The notes under the pieces are model-generated. The model was given only the letters and a program-made list of their open reading frames with translations, had not been told where the DNA came from and did not search any database. Made by a program: the position numbers and the translations under genes. A DNA stretch of 64,000 nucleotides. Source: Bacillus_BE sp042263505. Lineage in GTDB: Bacteria; Bacillota; Bacilli; Bacillales; Cytobacillaceae. The stretch spans positions 141,458-205,457 of the forward strand of contig NZ_JBHKFI010000006.1 of assembly GCF_042263505.1 (NCBI RefSeq), given 5' to 3'. Shown in pieces: positions 26,725 to 35,475 of this stretch (the first letter of the stretch is position 1; every line of letters starts with the position of its first letter).

Positions 26725-28002
26725 ATGATGAAAGAACGAATACTCATTTATTTAGCCATAATGATTTTTGTCCCTATTGGTGGAGAATTTAAGTTTTTTC
26801 CATTGGAAGGTGATTTACGGGTTAGTCTTGGAACACCTGTATTTTTCTTTTTTCTCTTATGGTCTAGAAAAATCAATGTACGTGCTGCCGGATTTCTTGT
26901 TGGAACCTCTGTTGTTGCTTTTCGTATGTGCTTGGAGTTTCTTTTTAATCACCATACGGATCTTTACGAAATTTTCATCATGCATTTTCCTGCCTTTTTC
27001 TATTACCTCACCTTTTCCCTACTTTTTTATTTATTAAAAGTGAATGAACTCTATCAGAAACCGCTATTATTAGGCTTTATGGGGACTATAATGGAAATTT
27101 CAGCAAGCACGGCTGAAATTCTCTTTAGGCATTTTTTCTCCAATGATCCCATAACGGTTTATACTTACTTTGTTATTGCTGTTATTGCGATTATTCGAAG
27201 CTTTTTTGTCTTGGGATTCTTTAATATTATGATTCTAAGAGAGATGAAAACAGCTGAGGAGAAACAGCGCTTGCAGAATCAGCAAATGCTTGTTCATATT
27301 TCTCATCTATTTGTGGAGATGATTCAATTAAAGAAATCCATGAAAAACACAGAAGAACTTACGCAAGTATGCTACAAACTATATCGCGATTTAAAAAAGA
27401 AAGAATCCCTTAAGGACTTTGCCGCCACTGCCTTAAAAATCGCGGGACAAGTTCATGAAATTAAAAAAGACCATCAGCGTATTCACGCTGGATTAGCGAA
27501 ACTAACTGTCAAGGACCATATTTTAGATTATATGGATATTGAAGAAATCATTCAGGTAGTCATTTCTGCCAATGAGAGTTATTCAACTTCACTTGGAAAA
27601 TCCATTCATTTCAAGACAGACATCAATGGCAGCCATAGACCTTACCATACGTTTATCCTGTTATCCATTTTGAATAATTTATATGCCAATGCAGTAGAAG
27701 CAATAAAAGAACATGGTTGGATTCATATCCATGTAAACACAAGAAATGAACTAATTGAAATTGAGGTAACCGATAATGGTCCAGGAATCTCACCTAGGGC
27801 AAAAGAATACATTTTTGAACCTGGGTTTACAACAAAATTTGATTCTGAAGGAAATGCCTCTAACGGAATTGGTCTAAGCTATATCAAAAATCTAATTCAG
27901 GATTTAAAAGGGACCATCCACTTAGATGATCAGGCGTTGTTACAACATGAAACGAAATTTCAAATTCATCTTCCAATTAATAGTTTAGTAGAGAAAGGAT
28001 AA
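26725..28002 (+). CDS. GlnK-type membrane sensor histidine kinase (YcbA-like)
   Basis: The 425-residue protein has about six N-terminal hydrophobic helices (to ~residue 175), a helical dimerisation region with VHEIKKDHQRIHAGL as the likely His box, and an ATPase domain with N-box NNLYANAVEAIKE, DNGPGIS and the ATP lid GFTTKFDSEG...NGIGLSYIKNL. This architecture and the YcbB-type partner match B. subtilis GlnK-GlnL, which senses glutamine. Here the pair faces a dcu-aspA operon instead of glsA-glnT, so the signal may be aspartate, fumarate or glutamine. AAAGGAAG precedes the start. It is 6 bp from the regulator gene. Confidence 0.82.
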   Translation: MMKERILIYLAIMIFVPIGGEFKFFPLEGDLRVSLGTPVFFFFLLWSRKINVRAAGFLVGTSVVAFRMCLEFLFNHHTDLYEIFIMHFPAFFYYLTFSLLFYLLKVNELYQKPLLLGFMGTIMEISASTAEILFRHFFSNDPITVYTYFVIAVIAIIRSFFVLGFFNIMILREMKTAEEKQRLQNQQMLVHISHLFVEMIQLKKSMKNTEELTQVCYKLYRDLKKKESLKDFAATALKIAGQVHEIKKDHQRIHAGLAKLTVKDHILDYMDIEEIIQVVISANESYSTSLGKSIHFKTDINGSHRPYHTFILLSILNNLYANAVEAIKEHGWIHIHVNTRNELIEIEVTDNGPGISPRAKEYIFEPGFTTKFDSEGNASNGIGLSYIKNLIQDLKGTIHLDDQALLQHETKFQIHLPINSLVEKG

Positions 28003-28008
28003 TGTACA

Positions 28009-28917
28009 ATGAATCTTTATCTTGTTGATGATGACCAATCGATTCGAGCAATGCTCACAGACATTATTGAGAATGATGAACTTGGGCAGATAGTCGGAGA
28101 AGCAGGTGATGGGGCAGATGTAGATGGTGATACTCTTACCCATTTGCAGACCGATATTCTTCTTATTGACCTACTTATGCCAGAAAGGGATGGGTTGGAA
28201 ACGATTCAGGAAATCCGCCCTGCATATAAAGGAAAAATCATTATGATTTCACAGGTCGAAACGAAAAATATGATTGGAGAGGCATACTCTATAGGGGTGG
28301 AATACTATATAACTAAGCCACTCAATCGCATTGAGGTTCAAAGTGTGATTAAAAAGGTGACCGAAAAAATTTTACTGGAAAAGTCCATTTCTGAAATACA
28401 TAAATCACTTCATTTTTTAGATCAGCAGCAAGGTGCCGCTGTATCTAAGCAACCACAACTAAAAAAGGATATCATTTCATGTGGAAAGGAGCTACTATTA
28501 GAATTTGGAATTCATGCTGAAAGCGGTCACAAAGATTTGCTTGAAATTCTTAATATTCTATATGAAGATGAATATAAGGGATACAAGGACTTCCCTCCTC
28601 TAAAAGAATTATTTGAAAGGGTTTCCAAACGCCATAGCCATTGTGAAGATCTTAAAAGGGAGGGCAAATCTTCTGAACAACGGGTTCGTAGAGCGATTCA
28701 TCAAGCACTTGAGCATGTTGCTTCACTTGGATTAACAGATTATACGAATCCAAAATTTGAAGAATACGCAGCGAAGTATTTTGATTACACTCAAGTCCGT
28801 TTAAAAATGCTTGAGCTTCAAAATCCGGTCAAAAACAACTTTGATCATGCTCGTGTCAATATTAAGAAATTCATCCAAATCTTTTATATGGAAGCAAGGG
28901 AAAGAATGAATGATTGA
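28009..28917 (+). CDS. GlnL-type response regulator (receiver plus YcbB domain)
   Basis: The 302-residue protein starts with a receiver (LVDDDQS, phospho-acceptor Asp in ILLIDLLMPERDG near 57, Lys in YYITKPLNR) followed by a helical YcbB-type DNA-binding domain. That domain has the family's long C-terminal helix-turn-helix region: SSEQRVRRAIHQALEHVA, then FDYTQVRLKMLELQ and VNIKKFIQIFYMEAR. AGAAAGG lies 9 bp before the ATG. It forms an operon with the upstream kinase and has its own terminator. The proposed target is the direct repeat upstream of dcuA. Confidence 0.85.
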   Translation: MNLYLVDDDQSIRAMLTDIIENDELGQIVGEAGDGADVDGDTLTHLQTDILLIDLLMPERDGLETIQEIRPAYKGKIIMISQVETKNMIGEAYSIGVEYYITKPLNRIEVQSVIKKVTEKILLEKSISEIHKSLHFLDQQQGAAVSKQPQLKKDIISCGKELLLEFGIHAESGHKDLLEILNILYEDEYKGYKDFPPLKELFERVSKRHSHCEDLKREGKSSEQRVRRAIHQALEHVASLGLTDYTNPKFEEYAAKYFDYTQVRLKMLELQNPVKNNFDHARVNIKKFIQIFYMEARERMND

Positions 28918-28948
28918 ATACAGCCAAATAATGGTTGTATTCTTTTTT
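28917..28948 (+). terminator. Rho-independent terminator of the two-component operon
   Basis: AATACAGCC (28917-28925) pairs with GGTTGTATT (28933-28941), including one G-T pair, followed by CTTTTTT. Confidence 0.8.
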
Positions 28949-29032
28949 CAACTCGATCTCTTTATCAGTCACATAATGCTCTCAATTGAATAAATTTTAT
29001 GGAAGAAATGGTTGAAGGATGTGTTTTGAAGA

Positions 29033-30490
29033 ATGTTGACCCCCTCGTTTTCTCAACAGGATCTCATGTACAATCTTTTGAACGGCTATCAGCAAACAGT
29101 CATGAAATGCGAGCATTTAATTAAAGAGTACCCGTTCGATTTGAAAACATTGAGCAGGCATAATCTACTCGCATTCCTAACTTTGAGGAAAAAGATGACC
29201 GATAAATTAGGAAACCAACTCCATGAGATCGGATTTTCTAACTTAAACGCAGCAAATGCCCATATTCTTTTCACATTGAGACAAATATTAACCTATCTTG
29301 GTGTGAATATTCTTGATCCAAAACTACTTTCTATCCCCTCACCCCTAGAAGCGAAAATCCAACTATGCAAGAACGCAGAAACGTTATTCAGAAGTAAAGA
29401 TGATTGTCTAAGGCCTACGATCATGGTTACCCTTGATGAACAAATGCTTGAAAAAAGGCAGATCATCGATGCACTTTTACTCCAAGGAATGGATATTGCA
29501 AGAATCAACTGTGCCCATGGGAATGAAAAGATATGGAAAAAAATGATTGAAATCGTTCGTCATTCAGAGCAAGTGTTAATGAAAAAGGAATTATATATTG
29601 GACGGAAATGTAAAATTTATATGGACCTAGCAGGGCCAAAAATACGTATTGGAAAAATGGGGAATGACAGCACTTTTCCTAATTCACACAAATCGAATTT
29701 TTTCACTTTGATAAAGGATGATTTATTGCGTCTTTATTTATCTGAGGACCATTTAGGCCACCCTGCAACCGAAGATGCACCAGCAGGGGTCCCAGTCACA
29801 TTAGCAAAGGCTTTTACCAATGTTCGAATTCATGATCGCATTTTCATCGATGATGGGAAAATATATGGAAGAGTAGAAAATATCACTCAAGATTATATTG
29901 AAGTTAAAATACTCACCCCCTTCTCCAAAGCAGCAAAGGTTAAAGAAGGAAAAGGGATAAATTTGCCGGATTCCCTCCTTAGCTTAAATCTTCCGGCTCT
30001 GACGGAAAAAGATATTAGCGATCTCGCCTTTGTAACCAAGCATGCAGATCTATTGGGAATTTCTTTTGTCCATTCCCCACTTGACTTAATTCAACTAAAA
30101 TCAGAACTAAAAAGACACTCTTGTCCCCATATTGCAGTGGTGGCCAAAATTGAAACAAAAGATGCGGTTCATCAACTTGGAAGAATTCTATTAGAAGGAT
30201 TAACATTTGAAGCTTTTGGTATTATGATTGCAAGAGGAGATTTAGCTGTGGAAGTTGGTTTTGAAAATCTCGCATTCGTACAGGATGAAATTATCTCCAT
30301 CTGCCAAGCTGCACATGTTCCAACCATTTGGGCAACGGGTGTTTTGGAAAATTTAACAAAAAAAGGATTTCCCGCAAGGTCAGAATTAACAGATGTTTCA
30401 CAAGGAAAACGAGCTAATTGTTTGATGTTAAATAAGGGAACCTATATTGTCGAATCACTGATTTTGCTAAAAAAATTATTAGAGACATAA
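29033..30490 (+). CDS. Divergent pyruvate-kinase-like protein
   Basis: The 485-residue protein has a ~120-residue N-terminal helical extension, then a pyruvate-kinase TIM barrel with B-domain insert. Retained features are ARINCAHG (usually ARLNFSHG), DLAGPKIR, IDDGKIYG, the catalytic lysine region AKIETKDA and ARGDLAVEVGFE with metal ligands. Changed features are ATGVLENL (usually ATQMLESM) and MLNKGTY in place of the MLSGETA loop. The normal C-terminal allosteric domain is missing: the protein stops soon after the barrel. Pyruvate kinase activity is therefore doubtful. GAAGGATG lies 18 bp upstream, so the start is uncertain. It follows the GlnKL-like operon but has its own promoter region. 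Confidence 0.75.
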   Translation: MLTPSFSQQDLMYNLLNGYQQTVMKCEHLIKEYPFDLKTLSRHNLLAFLTLRKKMTDKLGNQLHEIGFSNLNAANAHILFTLRQILTYLGVNILDPKLLSIPSPLEAKIQLCKNAETLFRSKDDCLRPTIMVTLDEQMLEKRQIIDALLLQGMDIARINCAHGNEKIWKKMIEIVRHSEQVLMKKELYIGRKCKIYMDLAGPKIRIGKMGNDSTFPNSHKSNFFTLIKDDLLRLYLSEDHLGHPATEDAPAGVPVTLAKAFTNVRIHDRIFIDDGKIYGRVENITQDYIEVKILTPFSKAAKVKEGKGINLPDSLLSLNLPALTEKDISDLAFVTKHADLLGISFVHSPLDLIQLKSELKRHSCPHIAVVAKIETKDAVHQLGRILLEGLTFEAFGIMIARGDLAVEVGFENLAFVQDEIISICQAAHVPTIWATGVLENLTKKGFPARSELTDVSQGKRANCLMLNKGTYIVESLILLKKLLET

Positions 30491-30746
30491 TCAGCTTCCC
30501 CTCCTACTTATATCCAATCCTTTTCAACCTAGCCGTAACAGAAACATTAGTTCCCCCCAATAACCATATTTGGACATTATTTCCATATTTCAAGAAGTAC
30601 TATTTCACCAAAAAAGTAATTATTTCACAATAATATATATCTTATTCATTTTTTCTAATATATAAAAACAATAAAGTTCTTTTTACAAAAAACACCACGT
30701 ATTCCAGCTATATTAATGCATACTTCCATCTTCCCATCTTCCCATC

Positions 30747-30784
30747 AAAAAAGGATAGACCTAAGCTTAAGGTTTATCCTTTTT
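30747..30784 (-). terminator. Rho-independent terminator after the GH65 gene
   Basis: Minus-strand AAAAAGGATAAACC pairs with GGTCTATCCTTTTTT around CTTAAGCTTA-like loop sequence, with a T-run in the distal arm, just past the stop at 30790. Confidence 0.8.
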
Positions 30785-30789
30785 ATCTT

Positions 30790-33078
30790 TTATTTTCTCA
30801 GCAAAATTTCAGTCGTTTGATTTTTCCTTAGAAGATAGTCTGCTTCATACACTTTAATCGCTAAAAAATCCCCTTCTTCAAGATTAAATGAGATGCGATC
30901 CTTTTTAATGGTTACCTGAACAAGAGAATCATCGAACTGAATTGGAAATGAGTAAGTCTCCCATTTTTCAGGGATAGAAGGTTGAAACGATATTCCTGTT
31001 TCTTTTATTCGAAGTCCTGCAAAACCGAATACAATTGCCATCCATGCTCCGCCCATATTTGCCATATGAAGGCCATCCTTCGTGTTTCCATGAGTATTAT
31101 CTAAATCTAACCTTGCCGTCTCAATAAAATAATGATAAGCCTTTTCATAATATCCACACTTACAAGCCATGATGCTAAAAATGCAAGAAGAAAGGGAGGA
31201 ATCATGAGTGGTGATTTTCTCATAATAATCAAATGATCGCTTCATCACTTCTAAATTCTGTTCATCCTCCAGAAGAAAATGAGCCAATACGGTATCCGCT
31301 TGTTTGCAAACTTGATAACGGTACAAAGTTAGCGGATGATAATGGAGCAAAAGTGGGTATTGATCCTCTCTCGTATGTTCAAAATCCCATACTGCTTTTT
31401 GCAGAAATGAATCATCTTGAGGATTAATGCCATATTCTTCATTATAAGGCAAATACATATCACGTGCGGCATTTTCCCATTCTAAAGTCTCTTCATCGCT
31501 AATCCCCATTTTTTGCTGCAAATGAACATATTGCTTGGGAGCATGATCCTTTAAGTACCAATAGGCTTTGGCCGCAAAGGTTAAATTATGCTTCGCCATG
31601 ACATTCGTATAATAATTATTATTAACGAGGCAGGTGTATTCATCCGGTCCCGTCACCATATCAATCTTAAAGAATCCGTGATCGTAATGGCCAACTTCTG
31701 TCCAAAGTCTAGCCGTTTCCATTAAAAGTTCTGCCCCATAATTGGTTAGAAATTCCTCATCATGAGTTGCAAAATAATACTGAATATAGCTATAAGCAAT
31801 ATCCGCACTAATATGGTATTGAGCGGTACCTGATGGATGATAGGAAGAGCATTCTGAACCGGATATCGTCCTCCAAGGGAATAAAGCCCCTTTTTGATGC
31901 CCCATTTCTTTTGCCCGTAATTTTGCTGTATCCAAAATGGAGTAGCGATAAAGGAGTAATTGTTTCGCGAGTTCAGGTTTTGTTAAAAGAAACACAGGAA
32001 CCATAAAAATTTCTGTATCCCAGAAATAATGGCCTTCATACCCTTCACCAGATAACCCTTTCGCTGCAATATTAGAGTGGTGATCCCGTCCGGTAGATTG
32101 AAGCAAATGATACAAATTGAAGCGAATTCCTTCTTGGAGCTTAAGATCTCCTTCGATTTGTACATCTGCATGGTGCCAAAAATCAGACAGATATTTTGCT
32201 TGCTCATGAAGAGCTTCTTGAAAGGATTGATGATTTTGTAATTCAATCGCTCTCATAATTGGATCTTGACCATGACGCAATGTATCCGTATAAATACTTC
32301 TTTTTGTAAAAGTCGTTGCACGTTTTAAATCAAAACAAAAGATAGATTCAATCTCTTTTTCATTTTTCTTATGTTCGATTTTGGCCTGGCTACTGATGTC
32401 ATATGTTACAGCGCACGCAGCTTTTAGATTGGATGCTAAAGTCTTCACTTCTACAGCGACGATTTCCTGTTCCATTCTTGTTTCCGTAACGTTCAATCTT
32501 TTCGCATGTCCAGATGCTACTCTTGGATCTGACAAATCGATAAAATTTGAAACATCCCCATTTACTGTTGAGCGAATTTTCACTTTTCCTTTATAGTTTA
32601 CTGGTTCAATGATAATTTCTTGAATAAACTGTTCAAGCCTTGTGAACGATGCAAGACGTTTGAAATTAAGCTTCACTTCTTTTCCTGAAGGAGAGCGCCA
32701 GTGGATGATCCTTTCGGAGAACCCTTTATCTAGATGAAGGACTCGTTCATAAGAAATAACCTCGCCTGAATTTTGAAAAAGAGAGAACCATTCCTCGATT
32801 CCATCATGAACGATTGCAATTTCGATGGTTTGTGAATCAATGATATTTAATAATTTTTGCTGTGTATCAGGGAATCCATGATGCTTTTCAGCATAAGGAA
32901 TTTCCACAATATCATAAAAAGCATTAATATATGTGCCTCGAATCGTTTTAGAAACTTGCTTATACCCTTCTTCAAAATTTCCTCTAACTCCCAAATACCC
33001 ATTTCCAGTAAAAAATAAACTTTCTTCAATCAAGAGGTTATCTAAATTTAAATTACTTGACCTTATTTTCCATGACAT
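30790..33078 (-). CDS. Glycoside hydrolase family 65 disaccharide phosphorylase (maltose/kojibiose/trehalose-type)
   Basis: GH65 phosphorylases split alpha-glucosides with phosphate into beta-glucose 1-phosphate and a sugar. The 762-residue length matches. Visible features are the N-terminal ESLFFTGNGYLGVRGNFEE, KGLSGEGYEGHYFWDTEIF and the general-acid Glu in TGPDEYTCLVNNNYYTNVMA. The phosphate loop and C-terminal sandwich are also in place. The sugar specificity cannot be read safely. GAGGTGTCCTGTT precedes the ATG. Upstream lie two permeases and a binding protein on the same strand, so it degrades what that importer brings in. Beta-phosphoglucomutase, usually next door, is absent from the window. 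A cre-like site precedes it. Confidence 0.9.
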   Translation of the reverse strand: MSWKIRSSNLNLDNLLIEESLFFTGNGYLGVRGNFEEGYKQVSKTIRGTYINAFYDIVEIPYAEKHHGFPDTQQKLLNIIDSQTIEIAIVHDGIEEWFSLFQNSGEVISYERVLHLDKGFSERIIHWRSPSGKEVKLNFKRLASFTRLEQFIQEIIIEPVNYKGKVKIRSTVNGDVSNFIDLSDPRVASGHAKRLNVTETRMEQEIVAVEVKTLASNLKAACAVTYDISSQAKIEHKKNEKEIESIFCFDLKRATTFTKRSIYTDTLRHGQDPIMRAIELQNHQSFQEALHEQAKYLSDFWHHADVQIEGDLKLQEGIRFNLYHLLQSTGRDHHSNIAAKGLSGEGYEGHYFWDTEIFMVPVFLLTKPELAKQLLLYRYSILDTAKLRAKEMGHQKGALFPWRTISGSECSSYHPSGTAQYHISADIAYSYIQYYFATHDEEFLTNYGAELLMETARLWTEVGHYDHGFFKIDMVTGPDEYTCLVNNNYYTNVMAKHNLTFAAKAYWYLKDHAPKQYVHLQQKMGISDEETLEWENAARDMYLPYNEEYGINPQDDSFLQKAVWDFEHTREDQYPLLLHYHPLTLYRYQVCKQADTVLAHFLLEDEQNLEVMKRSFDYYEKITTHDSSLSSCIFSIMACKCGYYEKAYHYFIETARLDLDNTHGNTKDGLHMANMGGAWMAIVFGFAGLRIKETGISFQPSIPEKWETYSFPIQFDDSLVQVTIKKDRISFNLEEGDFLAIKVYEADYLLRKNQTTEILLRK

Positions 33079-33150
33079 AACAGGACACCTCTTTACTTCT
33101 CTTAGTTGTGTATCAAATCAATTTTTGAATCCAACATTTTCTCTCTGTAA

Positions 33151-33164
33151 CGAAAACGTTTACG
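33151..33164. promoter_or_regulatory. Candidate CcpA cre site upstream of the GH65 gene
   Basis: CGAAAACGTTTACG matches the core of TGWNANCGNTNWCA at every defined position except the first and last base, and is nearly palindromic. It lies 73 bp upstream of the phosphorylase start, a position suited to catabolite control. A LacI-family regulator site is the alternative. Confidence 0.5.
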
Positions 33165-33259
33165 TTGATAAAAAGGTAACTTAAAAAATATGAATTAAGG
33201 AGCAATCGGACATGTGCCGATTGCCCATACTTTTGGTGCTGAAACTTTAATCGAAAAAA

Positions 33260-34093
33260 CTATTCCTTTACACCACCAGTGGTAAGCCCAGAAACGATTT
33301 GCTTTTGAAAGAACAAAACGATTATCAAAGTTGGTATCGTCACAATCGCTGTCGCAGCGGATACCTCACCCCAAAGAATTTCAAATTGGGTTCGCAAAAA
33401 TGAAATCCCTACTGGTACTGTATGATACTCTTGGTCTGGGTTCATGGTAATCGTTAATAAAAATTCATTCCACGCAGCGATAAAGGTAATAATGGCTGTC
33501 GTAAAAACACCTGGTGCTGCCAGCGGAAAAATAACTTTATAAAGAATTTGCAGCGAAGTGGCTCCATCTATCCGTGCCGACTCCTCTAATGCAAGTGGTA
33601 TCTGATTAAAATGCGTTACCAAAATCCAAACAGCCATTGGCAATGTAATCGTTGAGAACGGTAATACAATCGCATAGCTATTTAGCCAATGCAAGTGTAA
33701 AAATAAATTGTACACAGGACCAGTTATTATCATTTGTGGGAACATGGATACTGCTAAAATCAATCCCAATAATATATTCTTACCTTTAAACTCAAAACGC
33801 GAGATTGCATAAGCTGTGAATGTCGCTACGATAATCACATAGACTGTTGTGGTCGTTGCAACAATTAAGCTGTTCTTAACCGCATTTAAAATCCCTTTAT
33901 CAAAAAGTACGATGATATAGTTTTTTAAAGTTGGAGCATGTGGGATCACACGGAATGCTCCATCTCCAAAGATTTCTCCTGATGTTTTAAAGGAGGTAAT
34001 AAATATCCAAAAAAACGGGAAAACCATCGCAAATAAGTAGACAATGACAAAAATTGCAAATGTAATCCAAAGCTTTCGTTTTGCCGATTTCAT
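33260..34093 (-). CDS. Carbohydrate ABC transporter permease, MalG type
   Basis: The 277-residue protein has six predicted helices and the EAA loop EESARIDGATSLQILYKVIF, which docks the ATPase. The opening (LWITFAIFVIVYLFAMVFPFFWIFITSFK) is typical of MalG/CUT1 permeases. AAGGAGGGGTAGTAGG precedes the ATG. It lies 15 bp after the MalF-type gene. No ATPase gene is in the cluster, so a shared MsmX-type ATPase encoded elsewhere must power it; that is normal for CUT1 systems in bacilli. Confidence 0.92.
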   Translation of the reverse strand: MKSAKRKLWITFAIFVIVYLFAMVFPFFWIFITSFKTSGEIFGDGAFRVIPHAPTLKNYIIVLFDKGILNAVKNSLIVATTTTVYVIIVATFTAYAISRFEFKGKNILLGLILAVSMFPQMIITGPVYNLFLHLHWLNSYAIVLPFSTITLPMAVWILVTHFNQIPLALEESARIDGATSLQILYKVIFPLAAPGVFTTAIITFIAAWNEFLLTITMNPDQEYHTVPVGISFLRTQFEILWGEVSAATAIVTIPTLIIVLFFQKQIVSGLTTGGVKE

Positions 34094-34108
34094 CCTACTA
34101 CCCCTCCT

Positions 34109-35323
34109 TTAGCTCTTTTCCATTAAGTTTGTTCCAAGGACTTTGACGAATATAATCGCGATGATGGCAACGCATACGAACATTAGCATAACGATGACGG
34201 AACCGTAACCAAAGTTTGTTTGGGCAAACATGACCTTGTATGTGTAAATCGATAAGGTCTCGGTTGCTCCTCCAGGTCCACCACCAGTTAAAACGTAAAT
34301 TAAGTCAAAAACGCGGAATGCATCCAAGGTCCGGAACAATAATGCGACTAGTATAGAAGGTTTAAGGAGTGGTAAAGTAACTCGGAAGAAGGATTGAATT
34401 TTACCTGCTCCGTCAATCGAAGCTGCCTCATAAAGGGCAGGTGATATATTCTGTAGTCCGGCAAGCAGCAATAAAGCCATATATGGAGTGGTCTTCCAAA
34501 CATCGGCTAGTATGGTTGACATCATCGCACCATGTGCTGAGAGTAGAAGTTCCCTAGAATCTTTTACAATCCCAAGATTTTCAAAGAACATGGCGATAAC
34601 CCCGCTGTTTCCATCGTATAAATAGCTCCACATTAATGCGGCAACCGCTGTCGGTATGGCCCATGGAATTAAAGAGGTTGTTCGAATTAATCCGCGTCCA
34701 AACATTGCTTTGTTCAAAATCAAAGCAAGACCAAGGCCAAGAACAAACTCTAGAAATACGGATACAACCGTGAAGAGAATCGTATTCCAAAAGGCAGTTC
34801 CTATTCTCTCATCGGTTAATGCTTTCTTATATCCATCTAAACCAATAAAATTGGAAGGAATGATGCTATGCTGAAAGTCATCAATTAATTCAGGTAAATC
34901 CTTTTTATGAATAAGTTCATATTTCTCATTTAATACTTTCACGAGAGCGGAGGAATCTTTATACAGTTTCTCCACTTCTGCTCTCTGCTTTTTGCTGATT
35001 GTAATGACTTTTTTCTCTTTGCTGTATTGTTTAGCCACGTCATCAACTCGGGTCACCATATCAGCAATTTTTTCTTTATCAGTTGGATCCGAAATCTTGT
35101 TTTCTTCCTCATTTAAAAACATTGAAACATATAATGATGTTTCATTGAATAAATCTACATTAAATCGCTCTTTCACATACAAGCCTGCTTTTTGCTGATC
35201 ATTAAGCTGATAGTCAAAAAATGTATAGGCGAATGATTGAACAACTGGCCATAAGGAAAAGACTCCTAATAAAACCAAAAGCGGTACAAGAAATAGAAAT
35301 CCCTTAAATCCAAGCTTTTTCAT
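34109..35323 (-). CDS. Carbohydrate ABC transporter permease, MalF type with large extracellular insert
   Basis: The start at 35323 lies 8 bp after AAGAAAGG; the open frame reaches 11 codons further. The ~404-residue protein has helix 1 near residues 8-28, then a ~130-residue charged extracytoplasmic insert before helix 2, as in maltodextrin-type MalF proteins. The EAA loop is EAASIDGAGKIQSFFRVTLP. The insert suggests close contact with the binding protein. It pairs with the MalG-type gene and is separated from the binding-protein gene by a hairpin. Confidence 0.9.
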   Translation of the reverse strand: MKKLGFKGFLFLVPLLVLLGVFSLWPVVQSFAYTFFDYQLNDQQKAGLYVKERFNVDLFNETSLYVSMFLNEEENKISDPTDKEKIADMVTRVDDVAKQYSKEKKVITISKKQRAEVEKLYKDSSALVKVLNEKYELIHKKDLPELIDDFQHSIIPSNFIGLDGYKKALTDERIGTAFWNTILFTVVSVFLEFVLGLGLALILNKAMFGRGLIRTTSLIPWAIPTAVAALMWSYLYDGNSGVIAMFFENLGIVKDSRELLLSAHGAMMSTILADVWKTTPYMALLLLAGLQNISPALYEAASIDGAGKIQSFFRVTLPLLKPSILVALLFRTLDAFRVFDLIYVLTGGGPGGATETLSIYTYKVMFAQTNFGYGSVIVMLMFVCVAIIAIIFVKVLGTNLMEKS

Positions 35324-35416
35324 AATATTCATCCTTTCTTGGAGAGAGATGAACATGACAATTTTCTCTATGCTACATGATGATTCTCAAAAGAAAATCG
35401 CAGTCTATGATGTAAA

Positions 35417-35445
35417 GAGGCTCTAATTCGATACATTAGAGCCTC
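35417..35445 (-). terminator. Intercistronic hairpin after the binding-protein gene
   Basis: GAGGCTCTAAT and ATTAGAGCCTC form an 11-bp perfect stem with a TCGATAC loop, 31 bp past the binding-protein stop. There is no T-run on the minus strand, so it looks like a stabilising or attenuating hairpin that gives more binding protein than permease. Confidence 0.6.
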
Positions 35446-35475
35446 CACTTATCTCCAAACCTATTCTCACTCTTG

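Noticed and set aside
30728..30746. Tandem CTTCCCATC repeats
   Set aside because: Only two to three imperfect copies over ~20 bp; no CRISPR-like spacing, and too short to call a repeat array.
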